A DNA stretch of 64,000 nt from Epiperipatus broadwayi (taxonomy: Eukaryota > Onychophora > Udeonychophora > Euonychophora > Peripatidae), in NCBI GenBank assembly GCA_028023455.1, contig JAQFVV010013077.1, forward strand, positions 124,001 through 188,000. Reading direction: 5' to 3'. The notes under the pieces are model-generated. The model worked only from the letters and a program-made list of their open reading frames with translations, was not told the DNA's origin and ran no database searches. Position 1 is the stretch's first letter, and each line of letters begins with the position of its first letter. Shown here one piece after another: positions 23,560-35,890 of this stretch. The translations under genes were made by a program, and so were the position numbers.

Positions 23560-24574
23560 ACTGGTGTTTTTATATCACCGTGTACCCACAAATTTTTTAA
23601 ATACAAGATTTGTCAGAAGAGCAGCTTTGCAATGTTTTCATCTAACATGCCTACTCCCAGTGTTCACAGCTAATGTGCATGCGATCTGTATTTATTATTT
23701 TGGACGCAGCCTTTGGATAATTTTTTTTAATGCTGCGGCCCTTGGATTAGTTAACGATGGACAGCCTTGTTCTATAGCATGGTAAACTCAATAAAACATA
23801 GAGTCCACTTGCTCACTATGCCTCAGAGAGGATGAAACTTGTCTTCACCTCATTTGCCACTGTTTCCCTCCACCCCTACAGAGTCCTTATAGCCTCCATG
23901 TTAAATAACAATACGCCTGCCCTGTTCTCATTGACAATATACTATGTGGATCCATCCCAGAGATACGAATAACAACATTTGTACTGTTTTCGCTATGGTA
24001 CACACGGTGCTGGCTCACCTTTAATCATGCACTAGAGCGTCCGCTTGAACTCTATATTAACAAAATGGAAAAAATTCGGAAAAGGGACCAGAATTTGGCC
24101 CCCTCCTACATCTATGACTCCACATGGAGGTTATTGATCTGGCCCCCAAAGCTGATCCCTTTCACTCCTAAATAGAAATCTTCCCTGGAGAGTAATTTGA
24201 GGCTGAATGGCCTGCATCCCTTTGTGATAACTTACCTTACTCTGCATGATTATTGCCCAGATCCTGAGTTGTTATGGAAGTAACCTCTGGTATGAAGGGT
24301 CAATTTGGTCATATGGAGCATGGACAAAGGATTAGACCCATCGCTGAACTATATGAGACATGCAAGCTTGGTCATCTATATCAACAGGATACTATTCCAG
24401 ACTCGTTCCTTGCTGATATGCTTCATATTAGTCCTTTTAGCTGGTGTCAAACAAGATATCAATAGTGAGCTTTCATCCCACTGATTATCATGTAATATAT
24501 CCTATGTTTAACTATTATCATATATTGTAACTAAATTTCTGAATAAAATTCTATATTTTATAAAAAAAAAAAAA
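23560..24574 (+). mobile_element. 3' end of a 5'-truncated LINE with poly(A) tail
   Basis: GC-richer than its surroundings and ending in AATAAAATTC and an A run at 24562-24574. One frame carries a CCHC-type knuckle, CSLCLREDETCLHLIC, at 23809-23856, then KMEKIRKRDQNLAPSYIYD and WPPKLIPFTPK near 24064-24174, as in C-terminal regions after a LINE reverse transcriptase. Stops and frame changes show decay. The clade is not determined. A poly(A) tail sets it apart from the RTE-like elements nearby. The 5' boundary is approximate. Confidence 0.55.
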
Positions 24575-26379
24575 CTCATTAAAACATTCAAATTATATTT
24601 TCCTCAAAATTTATTATCTATAGATGTTAAAAAATCTAACATTTAATCAAGGAATTTATTGCTGGAATAGGTGACTAAATGCAACCTGGAATCTGATGTA
24701 TTTTACAAGCAGCAAATTTTTTCTGATAATGGGTCATAACTTAAAAACAATAGCAAAAATAATAACAATATTTTGGAATTATAAACTTAATCCTTTTATA
24801 ATTAAAAAAAGGATAACAAACTTTGTTTGTTTGAACTTCTTCAGTCAACTCATACATTTTTGCAATGTATACAACAAAAGCAGACAAAAATTATTGTATT
24901 TGTTATTTTATAATGGCACCCATCTTAATCTATTGTAAAAAATAAAATTTTATAACATGAAACCAAGTAAAATTCAATTGCTCCCAATGATAAATAGTAG
25001 TATTAAACTTTTGAAAACAAGTACAATTTATATACTTGGAATTGAGATGTCATTATAGAGGATTTGAGCTTACAGACAGATGTTCAAGCTTGAAAGTCTC
25101 TATTCAAATCCTCTATAATTAAATTGTATATTAGTACATGACTACTCTCTTTTTTAAGAATTCAGTATCTTTTGCTTTACTATTTGGCAATGATTGTTCA
25201 GTATAAAGAAAAAGTTGTCCTCAGAAAAATAGGTTATTGAAAATTAGCCGCTTTGAGCAAAAACAAAAGAAACTTTCAGACCTGAAGAACTATAATTTAG
25301 AGATGAAACCGAATTTAAATACTGCAATTATGCAACTTGTCTTCAAGCTGTCAGGCTTTAAAAATGTTCAGCAGGTCTTGCATAAGAATACAAACATACA
25401 TGCTTACACAGTCATAAATTAATGCATCTACCCATATCCATATTTATCGATTTGTATATAAACATACATTTTCAATTACTATTTCATTAAATAACTTCAT
25501 AGACATAGATGCAAACATTGAAATTATAATGTGAATTTGCAATGTATTAAATTAAATATAACTTCAGCTCTGATATAACTAGGCAACCACTAGTGAAAAT
25601 CGATAGTCCAAGCTGAACAATGTGTTCTAGTAATTAATATTAGCATTTGTCTAATTTTTTTTTAAAATTCATCTTTTAGCTTTAAGTACAAACAGACGTT
25701 AATTAGAGATTTTGTGATTCAGTCTGGACTACCAATTTTAATTGGTGGTTGCCTGGTTACATCATAACTGAAGATTTATTCTTGTTTAATATATGTAAAG
25801 TTCCCATTATAATTTTAATATTTGTTGTATTTTAATAATAGATATTTATAATAAATTTTATTTGGAAAATGTTTACTAGAACTAATATTTATTTTTCTTT
25901 ATTGGAAAAAAAAAAATGCCACAGACAGTGATGTGTTTTGTGACATATCGATTATATTGAAAAAAAAAAAAGATATATACTGTAGAGGTTTTTAATTTTT
26001 TGATATTTTGTAGTAATGAATTATTTTAAGTAAGTCATGTTACATATATTTTTAATTTGAATTTTGTGAAGAATATAATGATTCCATTGTGTTAAAATTA
26101 CATTTTAAAAGTTTCTTATTAAAATTTGAACAAACAAAAAAGTAATAATTTTTAAGTGTTAAATTCTTTCTTTTTTTTGATGGTAATATTTGGCTAACTT
26201 CCTTATTTTTTTAATATTTTAACTTTATGACAATATTTTATTTTTGCTTTATGCAAACAAAGATTAATATAAAAATGCTACTTTAAACCAATTTCAAAAT
26301 TGGAAAAGAATAAAAATCGTTATGCTGCACTTCCACAAAATAGTAATCAGAAAATAATAATAAATTCTTTACAACAGCT
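24575..26379. other. Intronic AT-rich stretch with one short inverted repeat
   Basis: Apart from the inverted repeat at 25053-25118 nothing was recognised. Open frames are short and A/T-tract derived. Confidence 0.5.
25053..25118. repeat. Perfect 15-bp inverted repeat with box B-like sequence
   Basis: ttatagaggatttga (25053-25067) and tcaaatcctctataa (25104-25118) are exact reverse complements. The right arm with its upstream bases (CTTGAAAGTCTCTATTCAAATCC) matches the box B end of the hammerhead/tRNA-like family at 39.04 kb. This is probably a head-to-head pair of 3' end fragments. Confidence 0.6.
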
Positions 26380-26585
26380 ATATCATCATCATCAGTCAAC
26401 CATTATCAATATACTGCAGGATGAAGGGCTCTCCAAGTTCAATCCATCTTCTCTGATCTCTAGCCTCTCTTCTCTAAATCACCTCTGCCACACTTTATTT
26501 TATCCATCCATCTTACATGTGGTCTTTTTCTGGGTCTTTTACAGTCCCTTGGAATCCAGTTTAAGATTTCAGCTATATAATCAAT
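26380..26585 (-). mobile_element. RTE-like LINE 3' end fragment
   Basis: The minus strand matches the 3' end readable at 40.85-41.06 kb (IPRDCKRSRKR, HMRWMD-like remains) and ends in a (GAT)n simple repeat (plus-strand catcatcatcag at 26382). RTE-type elements have short microsatellite tails and are usually strongly 5'-truncated, as here. Confidence 0.65.
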
Positions 26586-27245
26586 AATAATTTTACACAT
26601 TAAGAGCCTTTTTTTATTATTGGACATTGGATGGTTTTATTTCTGAAATAATTTGTCAACATTAAATAGATTAGTAATATTTGAAAAGAGCACCAAAGCA
26701 AGTACTAAAAAAGGTTTTAATATATAAAATTATTATTGATTGTATAGCTGTTGTAAAAAATTTATTATTATTTTCTGATTACTCTTTAAACCAATTCTAC
26801 AAAAATCCAATATGATGGCTTGATTAGTAAATTAATTAATTATAATTAAAGATTTATCTTGGTTTATTTGCAAGTATTTCTTTTGTTGCAATTGTTACAA
26901 ATAAATCATCAATTTATTTATTTTTTTAGATTACTTTCTATGTACTAAGTTTCAAAAGCCTTCCATAAAGATCAAAATAACCTAATTTCAGATAAAGATG
27001 TTTCAAAAGTATACCTCTTTTTTTAAAAGAAATCCAATTAAATTCCATTTGTCAATAATGACATATTGCAAATAAACCCAATAATAATTTTTTTTGTATT
27101 TTTTAAAAAAGTATACTTTTAGTGTTCTATGTGTACAAACTAGTCTTATAATTGATTGAAAATCTGTATATACTTAATATAATGATCCTTAAAACAATTA
27201 TTAATTGATTTGCTATATGACAATCTGATATGGTTCGTTGCTTAC

Positions 27246-27314
27246 CGAAGTGACTGTAATATTTCCAAACTGCTTTTCTTCATTTTCTTTAGCCCAATAC
27301 CTTTCACATTTTTG
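27246..27314 (-). CDS. PTP exon: KCERYW
   Basis: A 69-bp phase 0-0 exon between acceptor gattttcttttaag and donor TCG|gtaagc. It encodes QKCERYWAKENEEKQFGNIT and VTS. KCERYW is the conserved motif that follows the MACxExxxGR helix in PTPN12/18/22-type phosphatases, and the boundary matches the preceding exon's ELGR exactly. Confidence 0.92.
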
Positions 27315-27802
27315 CTTAAAAGAAAATCATTATTATTAGCATTTGATCTTTGGTGTAAATATTTAAAATAAAATAAAAACATATATAAATGAACTAATAA
27401 ATTGGAGGGAGAAAAAGGGATTTACTGACGTGTACCAAAAAAATATTTCCATCTGCCTGAATAAATCTTTTTTTATTTTATATCATATTACTTCAAATAA
27501 ATAATTTTTATTAGTCCAATTCTAATTTAATTTCCAATTTTTCTTCAGCTATTATTCTTTCTTTTAAAAAAATCATTAATATTCCTTCTCTTGATCTCCA
27601 TATCCTTCTCTATACCATTCTGGTAAATGAACTCTAGAGATGCTCCTGACAGTATTTGTTTTTCTTTGTCAAAAAATGGTTCATTATTGCCTGGTGATCT
27701 GTTAATACAATCTTTTTTTCCATAATTCAACATAAACTGCAAAATTCACTTATCCAAAACTGAAAGATATCCAATTCCTAGATGGAATTTAAGACAAATT
27801 AA

Positions 27803-27978
27803 TTAGGAATATTAGAACAGCAAAACTCTCTATACAGTATTACCACTCAGTGCAAGCCAGAGTAGTCAATGGATGCCAGAAGGCTTGTGAATGGCAATAT
27901 TGAGAGTTTTGCCTGTTTTAATAACAGTTATAAGCAAGCATAAGAAATGGTGACCATATGATGTTTAGGAATATTAGA
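27803..27978. mobile_element. Family A element without ribozyme, with TSD
   Basis: The insertion 27817-27964 is flanked by a 14-bp direct repeat, ttaggaatattaga, at 27803-27816 and 27965-27978. The left part is an inverted family A segment and the right part is the plus-strand 3' end (gcctgttttaataac to ccatatgatgt). It is an unequal head-to-head structure like the 4.1 kb copy. Confidence 0.75.
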
Positions 27979-28794
27979 TGCCTATAAAGCTCATATATTT
28001 TTATTATTCATCTAGAACACTAGTCGAAGAATTTTTAAAGCATCCATTCCTTTCCGAGTAAATAAAATAGTATGCATTTCACACAACAGAGATTTAAAAA
28101 AAAAAATACAGCAACATTAAGCATAAGACATTTTTATAAATTTCTGCTGCTTTCCACTTAATAATACCATCAACACTTCTCGAAACTTGAAGCTTACTAG
28201 TGCCATATATCGTAAGAGTGAATAATCACTGATGTAAGCAGAAGTCAGAAATAAGGCGGGAATAAGATTAAATTGCACTATTATTGATTAAAATGGCATT
28301 AACATTGCAATAAGAAGAATTTATTATATTTGCTGTTGATAACATAGAATTTGTAGATAATGAGGATAATTTAACAGAATGCTAAATAGGATATGTATCG
28401 ATTGAGACTAAATATTGCTAAAACTAAAAGCAATAAAAAATAGATGGAGAAGATAAGAATTTGAATGTAATAATTGGATGCAAATTAAAAATTGAATAAG
28501 TGCTTATACATATTTAAAAAAAGAATAAAAAATAGTGAAAAAAAATCAGAGTTTGGAAAGTAATGCATTATAAATTTAATAAGAGTAATATGTTATTTTG
28601 TGGCTCTTTAAAGTCAGAATTGAAAAAAAAAATGTCATAAAACAGCAGAGACATAAACAATTAGAAAAAGAGAATAAAAAATTAGCGATTCCAAAGATGT
28701 GGATTCGAGGAAAATAAAAAAGATAATTTGGACAGTCTTAAAAACAAAGAAGTGTTGAAGAATAAAATCAATAAAAAACAATTGTATTTATTGT

Positions 28795-29285
28795 TTGGAC
28801 TATTTCCATCATCTAATATGAGTATTGAATGTCTCTAGAAAAATTTAACTTTATTTAAATATTCCAAATACGATCAACTGTTAGTAATAGCACATCAAAC
28901 AGGTTAGTACATGCACAATGTTTCAAGAGATATTAGTCTCTTCTCTTCTTCAGGTGTTGCTGGCCTGACCAGTGATAGTACTAGCATGGGAATCGAACTT
29001 GGACCCTTAGATTTTTGAGTATTGAATTTTAAGATAAAGCTCTAACCAAATGAGCCATCCTGCCAGCAGGTTCGGATCCCATGTTAATACTGTCACTGGT
29101 CAGGCCAGCAACACCTGAAGAAGAGGGGAGACTAATACCTCTCAAAATATTGTGCATATACTAACCTATTTGATGTTCTATTACTAACAGTTGAATATAT
29201 TTGGAATATTTAAATAAAGTTAAATTTTTCTAAAGACATTCCATACTCATATTAGATGATGGAAATGGTTCAAACAATATTTATT
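28795..29285. mobile_element. Head-to-head SINE pair with tRNA-like head
   Basis: Left copy (minus strand, about 29070 to 28795): a tRNA-like head with box A-like GGATGGCTCATTTGGTTAG and box B AAGTTCGATTCCC, then a body with GCCAGCAACACCTGAAGAAG, a hairpin, GAAAC, and tail GATGATGGAAATAG. Right copy (plus, about 29070-29285): starts inside box B (GGTTCGGATCCC) and repeats the body and tail. The result is a palindrome of about 200-bp arms. CTGAAGAAG-hairpin-GAAAC is the Penelope-type 3' motif, suggesting that this SINE borrows a Penelope-like 3' end. Confidence 0.75.
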
Positions 29286-29559
29286 AAAAAGGTAATAAAA
29301 GGAAGAAAATCAAATTAGATATATATACATTTAGATAAAGATAAATTATAAAGAGTGGAGGATAAGATGTAAAAAGAAAAAAAAAATTGATAGATAACCT
29401 AAAATAATTATTTGAAGAACAGAACAAGTGATAAAAATACTGGGAGAAGATAGTCAGCAATAATTGATATTTGGTTCTTGACAAAATATATCTAATAAAT
29501 TTAATATAAAATAACAATTCATGTCATTGTTAATACAGAGTTTCTTTAATATAAATAAA

Positions 29560-29700
29560 TAAAATAATAACTAAATAATACTTCCAAGCGCTTTCAACTC
29601 ATACGAATCCTTATCAAGGCAGTGTACAAAATTCTATTTTTTCCTAGGTGATGAATTTAACATTTCATTGTATTGGCCAGAAACAACTAAACGGAAAGCT
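29560..29700 (-). mobile_element. Penelope-like 3' end fragment
   Basis: The minus strand contains CTTGATAAGGATTCGTATG followed by AGTTGAAAGCGCTTGG. This is the layout of the 3'-end motif (CTTGATAAAG-hairpin-CGAAACG) of the GIY-YIG element at 34.5 kb. No coding remains are readable. Confidence 0.45.
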
Positions 29701-30308
29701 GGTTAATTTCGAATTCATAACACAAGATGAATTTTGTATACGATATGATTCTTTAATAAATTTAAAAGATAAAATCATTTTACTAAGTATCTGCCACAAA
29801 TACAAAATTAAAAATACTATTTTTTAGATCTATTTTTTTAAAAATATCCAATACATTACATATGCGGAGCTACAATGATTCTAATGAGTCTTTGGCATCT
29901 ATAAAAGTAATACAAACAATCCTGCTGCAATATATTTAGTATGAATTTTATCTTAAAAATATATATCAAGAAAAAAGATAAAATAAAATGGTAGCTATAA
30001 CATAAAAAAAAAACTAAGCAATTTTTACCACCATAATTTATGTATTTGTTCTTCTATAATTCAATGAATTATTGATATATTGCACAAATAATTTATTATA
30101 GAATAAAACTGCATTTTTCAAACTTGTAGTGATTTTGTGTTAACGTATGAAAAATGCAATTCGTTATTATATGATTTACTGAAAAAATAATTAAGCAGAT
30201 TAGTTTGATCAAATTTTAAATGTTAATTCAAAATACTAAAAACATATTTGAATAATCTAAATATTAATTAAATTAATAAACTACATAATTATAAAGTAAG
30301 ATCATTAC

Positions 30309-30443
30309 CCGCCCCAATTCTTTTTCATTGCAGGCCATGACTATAACCATAACTTTATACTGGTGAATCATTCTCCAGAAATCTGATAACGTGTGAACCA
30401 AGGGTGCCTGAGCAGCAATATAAGCCCGATGCCCTGACACATT
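30309..30443 (-). CDS. PTP exon: AYIAAQAPL to [10 protein letters not shown]
   Basis: A 135-bp phase 0-0 exon between acceptor taccattttcag and donor CGG|gtaatg. It encodes [38 protein letters not shown] and NEKELGR. It matches the PTP core strand and helix (AYIATQGPL, DFWRMIWE, IVMACRE) of the PTPN12 group. The Q-A-P variant of the usual Q-G-P is notable. Confidence 0.94.
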
Positions 30444-30644
30444 CTGAAAATGGTAAATTATTATTATTAATGTTATGTATTCATGACTAGGTAAATATAT
30501 ATAAACAAAGTTTTATATATAAAATCGATAAAACATCGTTAAGCACTCAACTCTAGAGCAAAAGTAATTGCATAATCTTAAGGTTAAAGCCTTAATATAT
30601 ATTACCCATGGAAACAGTAAATAGAAAAGACATTGCTATATAAA

Positions 30645-30852
30645 GATCATCATCATCATCAACCATTAGCAATCCACTGCAGAATGAAGGTATCTCCAAG
30701 TTCAATCCATCTTCTCTGATCTTTAGTTTCTCTTCTCCATATCACCCCTGCACACTTTTTTATTTCATCCATCCATCTCACATGTGGTCTCTTTCTGGGT
30801 CTTTTATAATCTCTTGGAATACAGTTTAAGATTTCAATTGTCCATCTATTAT
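30645..30852 (-). mobile_element. RTE-like LINE 3' end fragment
   Basis: Same 3' end as 26380-26585, again strongly 5'-truncated and ending in (GAT)n on the minus strand (plus-strand atcatcatcatcatc at 30646). Confidence 0.65.
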
Positions 30853-31214
30853 CATCAATATATAAGAATAGCCTACTGCAAATAGACTTTTTTTTTTGCT
30901 TGATTGTTTTCCTTCCTTGCTTTTATTTTTTAGCAAAGTTAAGGCTTAGTAGATTAGCTATGGGCCAACTACTGGTAATAATCCTAAGCTTATTTGGAAA
31001 TTTTCAGATATCTGATAAAATGGTCTAAGATCAAACCAGAAATAAATTCCATATTATTAGTATGGCAAACAAATATGCTACTAAGCATGTGACCTTCAAT
31101 TAACAAATGTAAAAATATATAAATTATGCAATATATATATATTGTTTGTAACTCTGTGCTATCTATGATAAGAATTATAAATTTAAATAAATAATTATCT
31201 AAATACAATTATAC

Positions 31215-33400
31215 TCATTACTTTAAACACTTTATTGCAAACTTTTATATATGAACTGACATTTTGACTATCCTGCAGTCTTCTTCAGAGCTATGATACA
31301 TAAAGAAATAAAACAGTACGAATAAAATAATATTAAACAAATGAATAAGACAAAACAGTAGAATAAATAAAATAAAGAAGAATAAACAGAAAATAATATA
31401 AAATACTAAAAACCAAAATATAAACAAAATAAATAAAAGCAGACAAAAAACAAAATATACAAACAAGATTAATTAAAATATAAAAAATACACAGAATATA
31501 TATGTAGCTTCCTACATGTACTGTAAATCTCTTATTATTTTTAATATTCCCTTATGTAATATTGTTCTATATCTTAAATATTTTCTTTGTATTTGTTTTT
31601 GAATCACATATAATATCTTCCATGCTATTTAATTCTTTGTTACTGATAATTAGCCTATGATACTTATCTATTTACTCTACTAATATAAATCATAAATACT
31701 GTATTAAAAATCTTTTCATCTTACCCTTTAAATGTTTTATTTTGAAAATTTAATTACCTTATATTTTAGCTTCCTTTATTATATATTATATAAGTTACTA
31801 ATCTTATAATTAATCAAAACATTTTTATTTGACTTATTAATCCATATTATTAATAATTTGTTTATCATTATTCATTTTTAACTTTTACTAATTTCTGTAC
31901 TATTACATATTTTTTATAAATTATATTCTATGTTTTATTATATATTTTTATTTTAATATTACCCCTCACTTCTTTATCTCACAATTATATATTATTCATA
32001 AATACATTGATATTTATTTTCATAATTAATTATTTTTTATATATCTAAATCCTATATTTTTTATTTTTATAATAGCAAATTTATATTTTTAATTTTCCTT
32101 TTTCTATTCCTCTTTTAAAATAATTTTATGATAATGTTATTTTAATTCCAGAATCTCTATTCATATATAAGTTTTATATTTTATTTTTCTTTAACATTAT
32201 TATTATATAACATCATTTTTATAGAATCTTCTGTAAATTTTGGTCCTTTTTCTTTCATATTATATATATATTTGTGATTTATTATTTAACATATGGTGTT
32301 TTAATATTGTTTTTACAGAATTTTTAGTTTCTTCCAAGGTATTTGTTTTCAATCCTATTATCTAAACATTGTTTGCATTTTATTATATGTATTCTGTTAA
32401 TTACACAGAGGCAAAAGTCTCCATACAGCAGTACCACTCAGTGCAAGCCAGAGTAATCAATGGATGCAGGAATGTTTGTGCATAAAATCCCTATCTTGTG
32501 TCTACTCATCCAATATCCCACAAACCTTCCTGCATCCATTGATTACTCTGGCTTGCACTGAGTGGTTCTATTGTATGGAGAGTTTTCCCTCTGTGTAAAC
32601 ACCTTAAAATAATGGTGATCGTGTGACATTTAGTGGTTTATTATGTTAATTAGCATCTTTCTTATATTCCATGTATTATTATCTAGTAAATTTAATGTTT
32701 TTGTTTTTATTTACCAACTTTATATTATCTATTTTTTATATTTGTCATTAAGTCTTATTTATAATTTTATTAATATTAGCTCACTATAATATTATTGTTT
32801 TTATTCTCATATATACTTTTCTTCTTTTTTTGTCTTTATTTTATTTTCTATCATTTCAATACTTGTTTTAATTATATGTACTGGAAAATGATTCATTTTT
32901 AATTCTTCAATTATCAATTCTTTTGTTCATTGTACTTTCCTTCTTTTGAACAATATGTCAAAGCACTATATATTCTTGAGTATATGAACTAATTTTGTAT
33001 TTCTTGTCAATATTAATTAGATGATCTATTTGTTATGTATTCACCGATATTATTTTTTTTATAAATATTTATTATTTATCAATTCTTTTTTGGAATACAA
33101 AAAAAAAAAAGATACTCAATATATATAAATTACATATTCTCTATATATTTTATATTTTAATTGATCTTATTGTTTTATTTTGTTTTTTATCTTTTTTATT
33201 TATTTTGTTGATATTTTGTTTTTTTCGTATTTTAATTTTATCTATATTATATTCTGTTTCCTCTTTTTTAACATTATCTTATTGAAACTGTTTTATTTGT
33301 TAATGTATCATAGCTATCGAAAAAGACAGCATGATAGTCGAAACATCGCACATTATAGAAGGATTGATAGGAATAGATGGTATATATAAGTCCACAAAGA
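31215..33400. mobile_element. Inverted pair of diverged Penelope-like 3' ends around T-rich DNA
   Basis: The minus strand at 31500-31215 and the plus strand at 33160-33400 share a T-rich leader, then ACTGTTTTATTT and ATGTATCATAGC. This is followed in the left copy by TCTGAAGAAGACTGCAGGAT and AGTCAAAATG, and in the right copy by a degraded version ending GATAGTCGAAACATCG. The 1.7 kb between is T/C-rich and almost G-free on the plus strand, consistent with decayed antisense retroelement, but no protein motif is readable. A family A element (32395-32652) is inserted in it. Confidence 0.5.
32395..32652. mobile_element. Palindromic family A element without ribozyme, with TSD
   Basis: The insertion 32404-32643 is flanked by a 9-bp direct repeat, tgttaatta, at 32395-32403 and 32644-32652. 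Two family A bodies lie head to head and join at about 32518, exactly where the hammerhead would start (catccaatatccc joined to acaaaccttcc), so the ribozyme is absent. The right end carries gtgatcgtgtgacatttagtgg. Confidence 0.75.
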
Positions 33401-33931
33401 GTGACTTTGATAATGAAGAAGGTTGCAAATGAGCGTTAAATTAAAATTAATAAGATTAATAAAAAAAGATGGAGTAAACATAATTGAAGAAGCATAAAGA
33501 AAAAGAACATATAAAGAAGCTTACTAAAAAACAAATTAAAGAGGATAAGATAATGGTTAGAAGAGATAATTATTTAAGCAAAAAAAGAAATAGGTAGAAC
33601 GGGATAAGAGGAGTTAAATAAGAAAACTAACAGTGTAGAAAGATAAAATTCAGAAATATTTTAGAGATATATGAATAACAAAAAATGGAAAGAAAAAAAA
33701 GATTATTATAGTATAAAATGCAGGAAAAAAAAGGAATGCAAGAACAGAAAAATATGTAATAAATAATAATTTATTATTTATTAATCAATTTTTCCTATCA
33801 ATCTCTCTGAATGAAATCTATTCTGAAACTATGGAAGTTATTATTAGACTAGTTTAAAGTTACTTAACCTTATTTTTTTTTCCTTTATATAACAATTCTC
33901 TCAAGCTTCCCTTCATTTGGAATCTCTGGTA

Positions 33932-34290
33932 TTAGTCCTGCAATGTAGGGGAGGTGGTATGCCTTTTCACATCCACAATAATTAAAAATTATAAATTATC
34001 GCAAATATTGTTTAATTTATTAATATAATTCCCTGTGTATGCCAGTGCTTTGCACAGGCAAAACCATCTCCCCCACTCCCTGAAAACTATGGTTCTTTGC
34101 ACCAGCATTGCAGGTGTGAAAAGTCGTAACACATCCCCTATGTTGCAGAACTAGTTTCTGGGAAGGGGGGAAGATGCATGGTGAATTATACTATAATATA
34201 TTTGCGATAACGTATGTTAATTTATAATTTTTAATTATTGCAGATGTGAAAAGGCGTATCACCTCTCCTATGTTGCAGAACTAATACCTA
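33932..34290. repeat. Palindromic repeat, family P, copy 1
   Basis: Long terminal inverted repeats begin ggtattagtcctgcaatg on the left and end tgttgcagaactaatacc on the right. Each arm contains ccttttcacatccacaat and aattaaaaattata. The centre holds a second, GC-richer inverted segment (cttttcac against gtgaaaagtcg). No ORF and no recognised ribozyme. Confidence 0.7.
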
Positions 34291-34459
34291 AGAACCTCCA
34301 TCTGTTATTAAAACATTTTCCCATATCCACAAATATGTCAATTATCAAACCATTTATTCTTTCACTTTTTTTTTTTTGAATTTATCTATGGTTTTTTTAT
34401 ATTTTACTTCTATTACTCTATTCATCTTTTCATAAATTAAGATTTCATTAATCATAATC

Positions 34460-35890
34460 TATAAATATATACAATCCATGCACAAACTTTTTTTATAAAT
34501 ATTGATTTATTATAATATAACATACTTCAACGTTTCGACTATGCTATTTTATAGACTTTATCAAGGAACAGCTAAAAAAAATACTTAAAAAACAATAAAT
34601 ATTCCATAATACATACAACAAAATACAAATGCCTTTTACTTTAAATCTCTCTTCTAACAAACAATCTTAACTTTTCATTGCATTCATTTCTTAAATACCT
34701 TTCTTAAAAAAAACCCTATAATTATTTAATTAAATCAACCCATTATGCTCTTTTTATCAATTAACATCCTATTCATTATAGTTTTCATTTCATTAATATA
34801 AATTCCTTCTTTTATAATTCTTTCATAATCCGATCTAATACATTCCAAAGATTCTATTTTAAAAAGTTTGTTTAAATTTATTCATATGATCTCACACTGA
34901 AGAATTTTTAAAATTAAATGCTGTTTTAATTCTGTTGCCAATTTATTCTTTCTAGTTCCAACATATGACATTTCTTTATTATCTTTAAAACAATCTAAAG
35001 ATTTTATAATATAAACCAAATTCATAACTTCTAAATTATTACAATCATTATCATTATTAATTAACAAATTTAAGCATTTTTTCTTTTTATAAACAGGACA
35101 AATAATAACATATTTTTTATTAATCATATTAAATAACTTCCTAATTTTAACAAACAAACCTTTTGAAATATTGAAAGCAACATAAATTATCTTACTATTA
35201 TTATAATTCTTATTAATCTTATCCTATTATTCATTTTTTAAATATTTTTATTACATAACAAACCGTTAATAACTTCCCTAAGATAATCATTTATAAAACA
35301 TTCATATTTTATCATATTAATTTCACTTTTTAATAAATATTCATTTGAACATAATTTAATTGCCCTTCAAATCCTATTATTAATAACATTTATTTTACTA
35401 TGATTATCAATATATAAAAACCAAATTTTATAAACAGAAGTTTCTATTAATATCCTATTATTATTACTTATTTTTTTAATTCTAACATCTATATACTCAA
35501 TAATATTAACATTTTCTTTTTCCATAGTAAATTTAATTTTATCTTCTTTACTATTAATATATTTCAAAAATTATCTGCTTTTCTCTTGTTTCCATTAAAC
35601 ACCAAAAAAAAAAAATCATTTACATGTCATACATAAAAATTGGCTTATTATTATTACAAACAAAATATTGTTTTTCAAAATTATACATATACACTTCCAC
35701 TAAAAAACCACTTAAACTATTTCCCATCCTTAATCCCTCTTTTTGTTATAAAAACTACTTCCATATTTAAAAATAAGTTCTTTACAACAAATGACCAAAA
35801 TTTCATATAATTGAAAACTCTCTATTTTTAATTTAATTTTCTTATCCCTTATATATAATTCCATAATCTTATTAATAGCAAATTCCAGAT
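34460..35890 (-). pseudogene. Penelope-like element: RT end and GIY-YIG domain, decayed
   Basis: The minus strand reads RT remains: GLRMGNSLSGFLVEVYMYNF near 35750-35690, a YVDD-like position near 35610, and KFTMEKENVNIIEYIDVRI near 35540-35480 (the family's FLDI region). Next comes the GIY-YIG endonuclease remnant NLVYIIKSLDCFKDNKEMSY near 35020-34960, then CTTGATAAAGTCTATAAAAT, AGCATAGTCGAAACG and the 3' tail to about 34460. RT plus GIY-YIG is diagnostic of Penelope-like elements. Multiple stops and frame changes show it is dead, and it is truncated at its 5' end. Confidence 0.78.

Noticed and set aside
27545-27742. 65-codon minus frame in the intron next to the KCERYW exon
   Set aside because: No motif, no splice signals, and it does not fit the phosphatase alignment between ELGR and QKCERYW.
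31245-31466. 73-codon minus-strand frame rich in F, L and I that looks like a membrane protein
   Set aside because: It is translated T-rich leader sequence of a Penelope-like 3' end; a diverged inverted copy gives a similar frame at 33180-33389. No conserved protein.
33932-34290. Hammerhead in family P palindromes
   Set aside because: No CUGANGA box is present on either strand near the isolated GAAA strings.
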